Positions 25,216 to 36,588 of a DNA stretch of 64,000 bases are shown piece by piece. The DNA is taken from contig JAUJYN010000018.1 in the NCBI GenBank assembly GCA_030737835.1, positions 3,534,001 to 3,598,000 on the forward strand, read 5' to 3'. Each line of letters starts with the position of its first letter. The first letter of the stretch is position 1. Source of the stretch: Acorus gramineus (lineage: Eukaryota > Streptophyta > Magnoliopsida > Acorales > Acoraceae). The notes below the pieces were generated by a model. That model worked only from the letters and a program-made list of their open reading frames with translations, searched no databases and was not told the origin of the DNA. The translations under genes were made by a program, and so were the position numbers.

Positions 25216-27582
25216 TCCTCAAAAGTCCCAAGAGTCTCCCTCCGGGAGTGAGGGTGGGGGTGAGGTTGGTCGCGCCGCCGCGTGACCCAGTTATCCATGG
25301 GTTTCTACCCATGTTTTCCTTGAAAGGAAATTGATTATGTATTGAACTGTAGAATGGTGATTGGTTTCCAACCACTCACTGAGCTTGTAGCTCACCCCTC
25401 ACATACTGTTTCTTTTCAGGGGCAGTGTTGGGCGTGGAGCTGGAGCTTCCTGTGGGTGGTCTTATGGGCGTGGAGCGTTCTACCGGCGGGTGGCGTGTGC
25501 GAGGCTGTCAGCATTCCTAGAGTCATTTTATGCTTTGTAAATCGTGCATGTGGCACAAGTTGTATTTTCTTTGGTCTAGACTTGGCTTTCACAGGACATT
25601 GATTGTGTATTCGGGTCTGTAATAATGTTTTTGATTTACAGACATTGTTATATATTTTGCTTCCGCTTTTCAGTCAGTTATCATTATCTTGCTTTGCCGC
25701 CTTGTGTATTGTTGTTGGTGTCCTTATTGACCTCAGGTATTGATAGCTGATATTTATTATTGCCACGTCTCAGGGACGGCCGCCCTTGTCACGCCCCAGG
25801 GCGGCCATCCCTGGGTCGCGGCAAGTGTATACAAGATATCAGCAGTCTAAACAGGGAATCAATAAATCACTCTAAACAACAACTAGAATGACAACAACAC
25901 AGATGAAAGCAAGGCTAACATAATATATACACAGATAGCGGAAGCTAAAAGACTGAGTCTGTAATCCAAAAACATACTACGGACTCGATACAAATCAAAC
26001 GTCCTGTGAGAGCCAATATATACACATACATCCAAATAATACACAACTGGGTGCCCACGCACAGAAATATATACATACAATAAAAGGAAGGATGCTGATG
26101 GCCTCAGAAACTCGCGGGATGTAGCGCTACTCCGAACTGGTGCAGTCGCTTAGGGAGCTCCTCCTTCAAGTCCTCCTCAATAATCACTGGAAAAATATTA
26201 TGCGAGGGGTGAGCCACACGCTCAGTGAACAGCACAACCCATGCATCATAATCATATTAACCACAAATAATCAACAACTAGCCTCAAAGTGGCTTAACAA
26301 CATAAAATCCAGTAATTCGTTACATCGCCGAACCACGATACCCTCACCCTCACCCCTCAATAGGTGACATAGGATATTGGGACTGATAATCATCCAAACA
26401 CATCCTTACACCCTCACCCTCACCTCTCAATAGGTGACATAGGATATTGGGACTTATAATCATCCAAACACATCCATACACATCCATACACCCTCACCCT
26501 CACCTCTCAACAGGTGACATAGGATATTGGGACTGACTAGGCTGTTAATCATCCTTGGTCCACCGATAGCCTCTCCTCCACACCGTAGCTTGCCTGGTCT
26601 ACTCCCACATTCAGCACAGTCCGAGTCCAAGATCAGGAGGTGCCTACTGATGGGAGCCCTCTGTCAGGATAGTGTCTAACGCTGAGGAGTTCCTACACGG
26701 ATCCAACGAAGGGAAGAGAAACAGCCTACTCACACGCATATGATCCACTCGGATCCGCTGACAACACATCTCTACAACTCTAATGTCTTGAATTCATCAG
26801 AATTCCTCCAGGGCGCATAACCAAGATGCGGGGAACATGCATTAATATAGACGGGAAAAGAAACCTTGGGAGGGCACCATGAGGTCCCGATATAGGACAT
26901 CCCGACAACCAAACAAGGAACACGGAGCACCCTAGCCCGGGTCTCAATGTTGACCTCGCAAGGCCCCTTAATATTCCCTAAGGCATGCTATAATATTACA
27001 AGTTGCATTTAATTTAACAAATTAAACTAATAGGACGCATACAAAGGCCGAGGCTTTCCTAGCATGATAACAAGGTGACAAGATGCATGGCTCTTACACA
27101 ACCTAAGGGTGCAAGTCCCTAACATACTCAGTCTAGGGTAGCATGCATACTACATATCAATCATGCTTGCATGGATTACATATTAAACAGGTTAATATTA
27201 ATCTATGGTGCCCAGGGGAGGACGGTATACGCCCAAGTGCATATAGCGCCTCCCAACTGGGTTGGATTGTCCCACTCACCGGTAATCGGGTCGTCGCGCG
27301 ACCGTCCGTCAAGATCTGCAAGACAGGGTATCAACTTGGTGAGTAAAATCCACAATTACACCAAAAATACTCTAAAAATACCCAACACTCGGGCAAACGT
27401 ACATACGGCCCGTACGCACGCTAGCCCGAGCACCCCGACTCACTCCCGCACCCCCGGGCAGCCGCTCGCACGGCCACCCGCCCCGGGCGCACAGCCGAGC
27501 CCCGGCCCGCGCGCCCAGGCGCACTGCCGAGCCCAGCCTGCACGCCCGGACTCCCTGCCGGATCACCCCGGGTGCACCGCGC

Positions 27583-27840
27583 GCTCGCTGCGCCCCAGCG
27601 CAGCAACCCGCGCGCACACCCGCACGGCCCGCGCCTCGCGCCTCGCCCCGCGCGCACTCCGCACGCACCACTGCTCGCCTCGCCGCGCGCGCACACCCCG
27701 CGCTCACCACCGCTCGCTGCGCCCCAGCGCAGCAACCCGCGCGCACACCCGCACGGCCCGCGCCTCGCGCCTCGCCCCGCGCGCACTCTGCACGCACCAC
27801 TGCTCGCCTCGCCGCGCGCGCACACCCCGCGCTCACCACC
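27583..27840 (-). repeat. 129-bp tandem duplication in the CpG-rich block
   Basis: Units 27583-27711 and 27712-27840 are nearly identical, and a partial third start follows at 27841. Both are GC-rich alternating GCGC/CACG sequence. The other A LTRs carry no such duplication here. Confidence 0.88.
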
Positions 27841-29015
27841 GCTCGCCTCACCGACGCGCACACCCCGCGCCTGCGCCTCTGCCCAGCGCTCCGCGCGCAT
27901 GCTCCTGCACGGTGCCCAGCGCCCCAGCACCCTCGCCCAGCATACCCAGCGCCCAACACAGCCAGCACGCCCAGCACCCAGCACGCCCAGCGCCCAGCAC
28001 ACCCAGCGCCCCGCACACCTGCGCCTGTGACACCCGAGCGCATGCCCGCGCGCACGTCTGTGCGCCTGCTGCGCCTGCCCGCTGCGCTACCTGTGCTGCC
28101 TGCTGCCCGGAACAGCTAACCACCCTACCCGAGCACCTCCACCACCACCCACCGGCCACCAATGGCCTTCGACCACCCCCCAACCACCACCGACAGCCAC
28201 CAGCCACCCTCCACACTCAACCACACCCTCCTAACATGCATCTAAACATGAAAAAGAAGGAAAAACCATTACCCAAGGAAAGGAGAGGAAAGGAAGGGAA
28301 CCGGAGGATCTTCGTGCACCGAAACGCCTCCCAACGGATCTCCACCACCAAGACCTCCTCCTACCTCAAAAGGGGCTGAAAACAGGGGAGAATAGAGGGG
28401 GTTAGAGGGGGCCAAACTTGTCGGAACTCGAATCCGAGAACACCGGGGGATAGATCGGGACCGGATCTAACCTTTCTATGTTTTGGGAATTGAGTTTTGA
28501 GAACCCTAGGTTGCTCAAAACCAAGAAGAGGAGAGAGGGGGAGAGAGAAAATGAGTTTGAGAAGATGATGAATAGTGTAGGGCAAATTTGCTACTCACTT
28601 ATATAAGTCAAACCACTTGGATTAGGGTTAAGCAAGCTTATTTAGGGTTTAAGTGAGGCTTTAAGTGGGTTTTGACTTGGGTCAACTCAACCACAAATAA
28701 AAACAAAAGGGGTTGACCAAGTCTATGGGCCCACTTTGACCGAGTCAACTTGTTATATATGTGTCACTTTTTGGCCTGCTGGTAACTATTGGAGCATTTT
28801 GGCAGTTTTTGAGTTTTTTCGTTTTTCGATCGGAACCGCTAAAATTTTGGACTGTTAGCTATCGTCTTGTGTTTGAGGACTCCGATTGGAAATCTAACTG
28901 CATATTATGTGTCCTGGTGTAATTCTAAGCCACTCATGAAAGTTTCATCGAATTCCGATAACGTTTCTGAAATTTCACAGTTCCGGGGCGTATCCGGGTA
29001 TTTTAAGTGACTTGC

Positions 29016-29023
29016 TATATAAA
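29016..29023 (+). promoter_or_regulatory. Candidate TATA box in the LTR of T2
   Basis: TATATAAA occurs about 265 bases into the LTR, with a CT-rich leader beginning some 50 bases downstream. The same box is at the same place in the 3' LTR (near 36.85 kb) and nearly so in the A LTR at 21618. It predicts transcription starting near 29048, giving a short U3 and a very long R-U5. No expression data are visible here. Confidence 0.6.
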
Positions 29024-30138
29024 TGAAATCTAAAATTAGATTGCCACTATTCATCATCCCTACCAAATGAAATCTCTCTCTCCCCTCTCTCCTTTTCTTT
29101 GATTTGAGCCCCCTAGAGCCCTCAAACCCAAAAACCTAAAGCATAGAAAGTGTAGATCGGGTCCCGATCTACACCCCGGTGCTTTCAAATCCCGATTCCG
29201 GCCTACCTAGCCCTCCCATCCGCCCTCTCTTCTCCTCAGATCCAAGCCAAATCGGAGGTGGGAGTAGGTCTCGGTGGTAGAGACCGTTGGGGGAGCGTTT
29301 CGGTGCGCGGAGAGCAACCGGACACCTCTTCCTCCCCCTTGGTAAGCTCTTTTTCCTCTTCTTTTTGGCTTAGATGTATGTTAGGAAGGGGGTTTTGTGT
29401 TTGGGGGGTGGTCGGCTGCTGTGGGAGGCTGTCGGAGGTGGTTGGGGGCGGTCGGAGGCCGTCGGAGGTCGGTGGGTTGGTGGTGGAGGTGCTTGGGCTT
29501 GGGGGTTGCTGTCTCGGGCAGGCAGCAGCACAGGCGCAGCAGGCGGAGCCGCTGGCAGGGCGCGCGCGTGCGTGCGCGCGGGCGTGCGCTCGGGGGGAGC
29601 TGGAGGCCAGCAGGGCGCGCGTGCTGGCCGCTGGGCGTGCTGGGCGTGCGGGCGCTGGGCGTGCTGTGCGCGGGTGTGCTGGGGGTGCTGGTCGAGCGGT
29701 TGGTGCGAGGAGCTGGTCGAGCGGCTGGTGCGAGGAGCTGGTCGAGCGGCTGGTGCGGAGAACGAGCGGATAATGCGCGCGGAGTGCGCGCGGGGTGAGG
29801 CAGGGGAGGTGCGCGCGGGGCGTGCAGTGTGCTCGCGGGCTGCTGCGATGGGGCGCAGTGGGCGCGCGGTGCACCCGGGAGGCTGGGCGGCAAGTCCAGG
29901 CGTTCGGGCAGGGGCCGGCGGTGCGCCTGGGTGCGCGGGCTGAGGCGCGGCGGTGCATCCGGGGTCGGGTGGCCGTGCGGGTGGTTGCCGGGGGTGCGGG
30001 AGTGAGTCGGGGTGCTCGGGCTAGCGTGCGTGCAGGTCGTATGCACGTTTGCCCGAGTGTGGGGTGTTTGTTTGTATGTTTTTATGTATTTTGAGGTATT
30101 TGAGGATTTTACTCACCAATTGATACCCTGTCTTGCAG

Positions 30139-30174
30139 ATCTCGACGGACGGTCGCGCGTCGACCCGACTTCCG
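30139..30174 (+). other. Conserved 36-nt micro-exon-like segment inside the LTR
   Basis: The segment starts ATCTCGACGGACGG and ends ACTTCCG, preceded by TCTTGCAG and followed by GTGAGT. It is 36 nt in T2, in T3 (54555-54590) and in the A LTR at 22998-23033, and the same block with its flanks is visible in every A LTR that reaches this region. The D LTRs carry a related 39-nt version (near 20.71 and 46.00 kb). The flanking motifs match plant splice acceptors and donors. That it is spliced is my inference from conservation. Confidence 0.55.
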
Positions 30175-31620
30175 GTGAGTGGGACAACCCAACCCAGTTT
30201 GGGAGGCGCTACATGCACTTGGGCGTGTACCGTCCTCCCCTGGGGCAGATAGTTAGTATTAACTGTTTTATTATATTACCTGTAAGCATGATGTGTGTGT
30301 AGAATGCATGCCGCCCTAGACTTGTATGTTAGGGACTTGCACCCTTAGGATTTGTGCATGAGCCGTGCATCCTGTCACCCCGTTATCATGCTAGGAAAGC
30401 CCGACCTATGCATGCGTCCTATTAGTTTGATTTATTTATTTAAATGCAAACTGTGATATTGATTAGCATGTTTGGGGAATATAAGGGGGCCTTGCGAGGT
30501 TAACATTGAGACCCGGGTTAGGGTACTCCGTGTTCCTCGTTTGGTTGTCGGATGTCCTACATCGGGACCTCAGGTTACCCTCCCAAGGTCTCTTTTCCTC
30601 ATTTATGTCTTATTTATTTCCCCGCATCTTGGTTATGCGCGCTGGTGGAATTCTGAAGAATTCAAGACATTAGAGTTGTAGAGATGTGCTGTCAGCGGAT
30701 CCGAGTGGATCATATGCGATGGATAGGCTGTTCTGTTCCCTTCGTTGGATCCGTGTAGAGACTACCTCGGCGTTGGAAAGGTTGTCCCGTGCAGGGGCTC
30801 CCATCAGTAGGCGCCTCCTGATTTGGTAGAAGGACTGTGCCGAATGTGGGAGTGGCCAAACGACCTACGGAGTGGGGAGAGACTATCGGTGGACCAAGGG
30901 TGACCAACAGCCTAGTCAGTCCCAAGAGCCTATGTCACCTATTGAGGGTGAGGGTGAGGGTATGGTGGGCCGGCGATGCGACGACCCACAGGATTGTGTA
31001 TGGATGATTATCAGCCCATTAAGTCCCAACATCCTTGGTCACCTATGGAGGGGTGAGGGTGAGGGTATGGTGGTTCGGCGATGTAACGAACCCCCGGATT
31101 TGTGTTATTTATGCCACTTTGTGGCTTTTTGCTATAAATGTGGTTAATATAAACTGTATGCATGGGTTGTGCTATTCACTGAGCGTGTGGCTCACCCCTC
31201 GCATAAAATCTTTTTCAGTGATCACTGAGGAGGACTTGAAGGAGGAGCTTCCCGAGCGACTACACCAGTAGCGGAGTAGCGCCACGTCCCTCGAGTTTTG
31301 AGGCCATCAGCATCCTTCTCTTTGTTGTATGTATATTTTCTGTGCTTGGGCACCTAGTTTGGATTATGTATGGATTGTATTTGTGTATATGGACATGTTG
31401 GCTCTCACAGGACATATGATTATGTATCGAGTCTGTAGTATGTTTTGATTACAGATTCAGTCTTTTAGCTTCCGCATTTGGTGTATATATTATGTCAGCC
31501 CTGCTTTTATCTGTGTTGTCATTTTAGCTGTTGTGTGAGTATTATTGAACTCCTGTTTACTGATATCATATATACACTTGCCGCGTCCCGGGGACGGCCG
31601 CCCTGGGGCGTGACAAAAGT

Positions 31621-31632
31621 TGGTATCAGAGC
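31621..31632 (+). other. Primer binding site of T2 (initiator-Met tRNA type)
   Basis: TGGTATCAGAGC lies 5 bases after the LTR end and is complementary to the 3' end of initiator methionine tRNA, which would prime minus-strand DNA synthesis. Confidence 0.95.
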
Positions 31633-31735
31633 CTGGTCCTGTCAGAGCCAATTGTCTTCTTTTTCGTAGAGATGAGTCCTAGGATTTCTATATGCGTATT
31701 CTGATCCTAGTGTCTGGTTTTCTTAGGTTGCTGAT

Positions 31736-34700
31736 ATGCCTCCTCGCAGAGGACGGCGCGGACGTGGTCCCTCTCGACCCTTGGAGGTCTCCGGACCTGC
31801 CAGAGTCGAGGATGCTATTGGTGAGTCCTCAGCCGTGAGGCCAGGATCAGCGCAGGAGCCTCCTGCCTGGGAGCGCGCGTTTGCGCGGATAGCTGATTTA
31901 GTGGAGACGCAGACCAGGGCGTTGGAGGCCCAGACCAGAGTATTAGCAGATCAGGCACGGGAGATACAGGAGCTGCGGGCGGCCCGCGAGGCAGTTCCGC
32001 AGGTTCCCTTGGTGGCAGATCCGCCTGTGGTACCCGATGCACCCCCAGTCCCCGTGGTGGTCCCGGCGGTCAGAGTTCAGGATCCTCAGGAGAGGGAGAT
32101 GGGGCTAGAGGCTGCAGCGAGGGTGCAGCAGAGTGGCCTCTCAGCCTTTCTGAAGCTCCATCCTCCCGAGTTCCAGGGTCAGACGGAGGACCCCCTTGCT
32201 CCAGAGAGATGGTTGATGGAGGTGGATACCATCTTCTCGACTATGCTTTGCACAGACCGCCAGCGAGTCTCCCTGGCCACATTTATGCTGAAGGGTAGCG
32301 CCGCCGACTGGTGGGCTACTAGATCAGTGGACATCCCAGAGGGATTGGAGCAGCTCACATGGGCGGGATTCAGGAGATATTTCTTGGAGGAGTATTTCCC
32401 CTTCTCGACGCGACAGATAGTGATGCAGGAGTTTGAGCAGCTGACTCAGGGCACTATGTCCGTCGCTGACTACTCCACGCGTTTCACGAGGCTGTCCAGA
32501 TTCGCTCCAGCTTTGGTGATGGACGAGGAGATGAGATGACGTCGATTTGAGCTCGGTCTCAGCAGTGCCATTCGGGTGCACGTCACCTCCCACGCTTTCA
32601 CGAGGTACTCCGACTTAGTGTCTCGAGCGAAGACCGTTGAGCGAGACCTCGGGATCCAGGTGAGGGCTTCGACCCCGTCGACAGACCAGAGGCCACCCAG
32701 GAGCCAGGACAGAGGGCAGCGCAAGAAGAAGAGGCCCCGCTTTGAGCAGTCAGCGGCTGCCTCTCCTCCAGCAGATGTGGTGCCAGCGCGAGGTCCAGCA
32801 CCCATCGCAGCAGTGCCAGTCCAGACGAGGCGACCAGAGACGAGGCGCTGTTATCACTGTCAGCGCGTCGGGCATATCTGTATAATTGCCCCGACGCTGG
32901 CCGACCCACAGTGATGCCCCAGCAGCAGCAGTTGCAGCAGCAGCCGTTTCAGCAGCAGCGCCAGCAGCAGCAGCAGCCTCAGCGCCAGCCGCAGCAGCAG
33001 CCTCAGCGTCAGCAGCAGCAGCCACAGGGTGGCCGTGCTGATCAGAGGAGGCAGCCAGCGCAGCAGGCGAGGCGTGCCCCTGCTCCTCAGCCTCAGTTCG
33101 TCCAGGGCCGAGTGGCAGCGCTTTCGGCAGAGGAGGCCCAGGCATCAGGCAGCGTGGTCAGAGGTACTGTTCAGATCTCCCAGCTTCCTGCTTATGTATT
33201 GTTTGATTCCGGAGCCACACACTCGTTCGTGTCTCCCGCTTTTGCGAGACGGACGGGCGTGGCGTCCGCTCCTCTAGATGCTGTCTTAGAGGTATCATTG
33301 CCCGTGGGAGACCGTATTCTCCTCAGTTCAGTGTACCGAGGGTGTACGGTAGAGATCGCGGAGCATGAGTTTCCGGTGGAGCTGGTGGAGCTTGCGATGA
33401 CGGATTTTGATGCCATCCTGGGGATGGATTGGCTTGCAGCTAGTCATGCCAGCATCGACTGTTTCGCCAAGTCGGTGTCGTTCCACCTTCCTGGTCGGAG
33501 GTCCTTCCAGTTCGTGGGCGATCGAGACGTAGCTCCTCTGGGGTTCGTGTCGTCCATGCAGGCGTGGAGACTCCTTCAGGGTGGATGCGAGGGCTTTCTA
33601 GCTTATATTGCTCTGGAGGATGCACCGCTGCGGGCAGATATCAGTCAGACTCCGGTCGTGGCAGAGTATCCCGAGGTTTTCCCCGATGATCTTCCGGGAT
33701 TACCGCCGGATCGCGCGATCGAGTTTGAGATCAATCTGATTCCGGGGACCGAGCCGGTTTCGAGGGCTCCGTACCGGATGGCCCCTGCAGAGCTGAGGGT
33801 GCTGAAGGAGCAGTTAGAGGAGTTGCTGGAGAAGGGCTTCGCACGTCCGAGTGTGTCTCCGTGGGGAGCCCCTGTCCTGTTCGTCCGGAAGAAGGACGGT
33901 TCGCTGCGGCTGTGTATTGATTACAGGCAGCTGAATAAACGGACAGTGAAGAACAAGTACCCGTTGCCGCGGATCGACGATCTGTTTGACCAGCTCCAGG
34001 GAGCGTGTGTCTTTTCCAAGATCGATCTCCGCTCGGGGTACTACCAGTTGAAGATCCGGGAGTCAGATTTCGAAGACGGCCTTTCGCACCCGGTATGGGC
34101 ACTACGAGTTCAGAGTACTGCCATTCGGGTTGACGAACGCGCCGGCGGCCTTCATGGATCTGATGAACCGGGTATTTCGACCCTTCCTCGACTCCTTTGT
34201 GGTAGTATTCATCGATGACATATTGGTGTACTCGAGGAGTCTGGAGGAGCACGCTCACCATCTTCGCACTGTCTTGGAGACTTTGGCCAGACATCAGTTG
34301 TTCGCCAAGTTCAGCAAGTGCGAGTTCTGGTTGGAGCGTATGGCCTTTCTGGGCCATGTGATTTCCGGTGAGGGTATAGCTGTGGACCCGGAGAAGACGC
34401 TCGCCGTGTCGAATTGGCGTCGACCGTCGAACCCCACTGAGATTCGGAGCTTCTTGGGCTTGGCGGGTTATTACAGGAGGTTTGTGGAGGGTTTCTCCAA
34501 GATAGCCGTTCCTCTTACCCGCCTCACTCGGAAGGACGTTCGGTTCGAGTGGTCCCCTTCTTGTGAGGAGAGCTTCCAGGAGCTGAAGCGAAGGCTCACC
34601 TCAGCGCCAGTTCTTACCCTTCCATCTGGGAGTGGTGGGTTCGCAGTTTACACAGATGCATCGCAGTTGGGTGTGGGTTGCGTCCTGATGCAGCACGGTA

Positions 34701-36540
34701 AGGTGGTGGCTTACGCGTCTCGTCAGTTGAAGCCCCATGAGCAGAATTACCCCACCCATGACCTTGAGTTGGCTGCGATCATATTTGCGCTGAAGATGTG
34801 GAGGCATTACCTCTATGGAGAGGAGTTCGAGCTCTTTACTGATCATAAGAGCTTGACATATCTGCAGTCTCAGCCGGAGCTCAACATGCGTCAGAGGCGT
34901 TGGGTTGAGTTCCTGACAGACTACGATTGTGACATCGCTTACCATCCGGGTAAGGCGAATGTCGTTGCAGATGCGCTCAGTAGGCAGCCCTTGGGCATGG
35001 CCGCCCACATGGCTGTCCGTCGTTGGAGGCTTCTGGAGGAGGCCGCTTGCTGGATCAGTGTTCGAGAGACTCCTGCGGGTGGCTTTTTGGCCAGGCTGGT
35101 GGTGCAGCCGGTTCTTCTCGACGAGATCCGCACGGCTCAGGCTCAGGATCCGCATTTTATAGTCCTCTGAAGGCGTCGCCCGGGGCGAGCGTCAGGACTA
35201 CCAGATTCGCGCGAACGGGATCCTGCGATTCAGAGGCCGAGTGTGCATCCTCGACGACGCAGAGCTGAGGCGGAAGATTCTGGACGAGGCCCATCGCTCG
35301 AGGTACACAGTGCACCCTGGTGGCACGAAGATGTACAGGGGCCTTCGTCGCGGCTACTGGTGGCGCGGGATGAAGACGGATATCGCCCGTTTCGTTGCCC
35401 GATGCCTAGTATGCCAGCAGGTGAAGTCGGAGCATCAGCGCCCTGCGGGGAAGCTGCAGTCCATTGAGATCCCTCAGTGGAAGTGGGAGCAGATCACCAT
35501 GGACTTCGTCTCGGGTTTGCCGAGGTCACGTTCGGGTCGCGATGCCATCTGGGTGATCGTCGACCGGCTGACGAAGTCTGCTCATTTCCTCCCCATCCGA
35601 CTCACCGATTCTCTGGACACTGGCGCAGTTATTTGTCTCCGAGATTGTCCGTCTCCATGGCACTCCAGTCAGCATCATTTCTGATCGAGACGCGCGTTTT
35701 ACTTCGAGGTTCTGGCGTAGCCTCCAGCACGCCCTTGGTACGAACCTCCATTTCAGTACAGCGTTTCATCCGCAGACGGACGGCCAGTCGGAGAGGACGA
35801 TCCAGACCCTTGAGGACATGCTGCGGGCCTGTGTACTCGATTTTGGGGGCAGTTGGGAGAGGCACCTTCCGTTGGTGGAGTTTGCCTACAACAACAGCTA
35901 CCACTCGAGCATCCGGATGGCTCCCTACGAGGCACTTTATGGCCGCAGCTGCAGGTCCCCCCTGTGTTGGGACGAGGTCGGAGAGCGCCAGCTAGAGGGA
36001 CCAGAGATCGTTCACCAGACCTCCGAGATGGTGAAGACGATTCGCGAGCGTATCCGAGTCGCTCAGAGTCGTCAGAAGTGCTACGCCGACCGCCGTCGCC
36101 GTGAGCTCACCTTCGAGGTCGGTGACCATGTGTTCTTGAAGGTGTCCCCGATGAAGGGCATCTTCCGATTCGGTGTGCGGGGCAAGCTGAGTCCGCGTTT
36201 CATTGGGCCGTTCCTCATCCTCGAGCGAGTTGGGGAGGTGGCCTATCGCATAGCTCTGCCCCCACAGTTGGCTCAGGCCCATGACGTCTTCCATGTCTCG
36301 CAGCTGAGGCGATACGTCCACGATCCTGCTCACATCATCCCGTTCGAGCCGCTCGTCTTCGAGCCGGACTTGTCTTTCGTGGAGCAGCCGATTGAGATCC
36401 TGGACCGCCGCGAGAAGAGGCTCCGCACCAAGACCGTCCAGCTGGTCAAGGTGCGATGGCAGCACCGTTCCGGTGCCGAGGCCACTTGGGAGCTCGAGGA
36501 CGCCATGCGTGACGCGTATCCGCATCTTTTCCCTTCTTAG
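31736..36540 (+). pseudogene. T2 gag-pol region with C-terminal chromodomain, broken
   Basis: It begins with MPPRRGRRGRG, the gag start shared by T1 and T3. Parts in order are: gag capsid-like region at about 32.1-32.7 kb (ADWWATRS, FSTRQIVMQEFEQL motifs); a CCHC-type knuckle at about 32.85-32.89 kb; a Gln-rich linker at about 32.92-33.03 kb; retropepsin with DSGATHSF at about 33.2 kb; RT at about 33.75-34.4 kb with FIDDILVYS at 34208-34234; RNase H at about 34.6-35.0 kb; integrase zinc-binding region and core at about 35.25-35.9 kb; and a chromodomain-like end with VKVRWQ and ATWELEDAM at about 36.45-36.53 kb. The chromodomain and RT type place it in the Tekay/Del chromoviruses, whose chromodomain is thought to guide integration to heterochromatin. 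The coding region is broken. Confidence 0.92.
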
Positions 36541-36575
36541 ATGTTCTTGTATTTATTTTGAGGACAAAATTTCCT

Positions 36576-36588
36576 AAGGGGGGGAGAA
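36576..36588 (+). other. Polypurine tract of T2
   Basis: A run of 13 purines (AAGGGGGGGAGAA) lies directly against the 3' LTR start, as expected for the plus-strand primer. Confidence 0.92.

Larger units (their letters stand above)
28751..31615 (+). repeat. 5' LTR of T2 (2865 bp)
   Basis: Starts TGTTATATATGTGTCAC and ends GGGGCGTGACA. The module order is: U3 (28751 to about 29045) with a TATA box; a CT-rich leader ending in a donor-like GGTAAGC (29341); a G-rich then CpG-rich block (about 29.40-30.05 kb); the acceptor-like TCTTGCAG and 36-nt micro-exon motif (30139-30174) with GTGAGT; the optional module (about 30.48-30.60 kb); two G-rich cassettes (about 30.95 and 31.05 kb); an acceptor-like TTTTTCAG (31218); and the terminal GGGACGGCCGCCC palindrome-rich end. 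Confidence 0.95.

Noticed and set aside
27171-28379. Long open frames rich in Arg, Ala, Pro, His (also near 5.3-6.2, 15.6-16.3, 17.5-18.5, 19.6-20.7, 22.1-22.8, 29.2-30.0, 37.0-37.9, 45.4-45.9, 51.1-52.0, 53.9-54.6 kb)
   Set aside because: They lie in the CpG-rich LTR block, are open on both strands in several frames because GC-rich alternating sequence has few stops, have no known domain, and are not conserved in reading frame between LTR copies.
30940-31080. CCCTCACCCTCACCC / GGGTGAGGGTGAGGG arrays as telomere repeats
   Set aside because: The unit is GGGTGA, not the plant telomere unit TTTAGGG, and it sits at the same place in every LTR copy.
31616-31640. tRNA gene at the primer sites
   Set aside because: Only about 12 bases complementary to the tRNA 3' end are present, with no cloverleaf.
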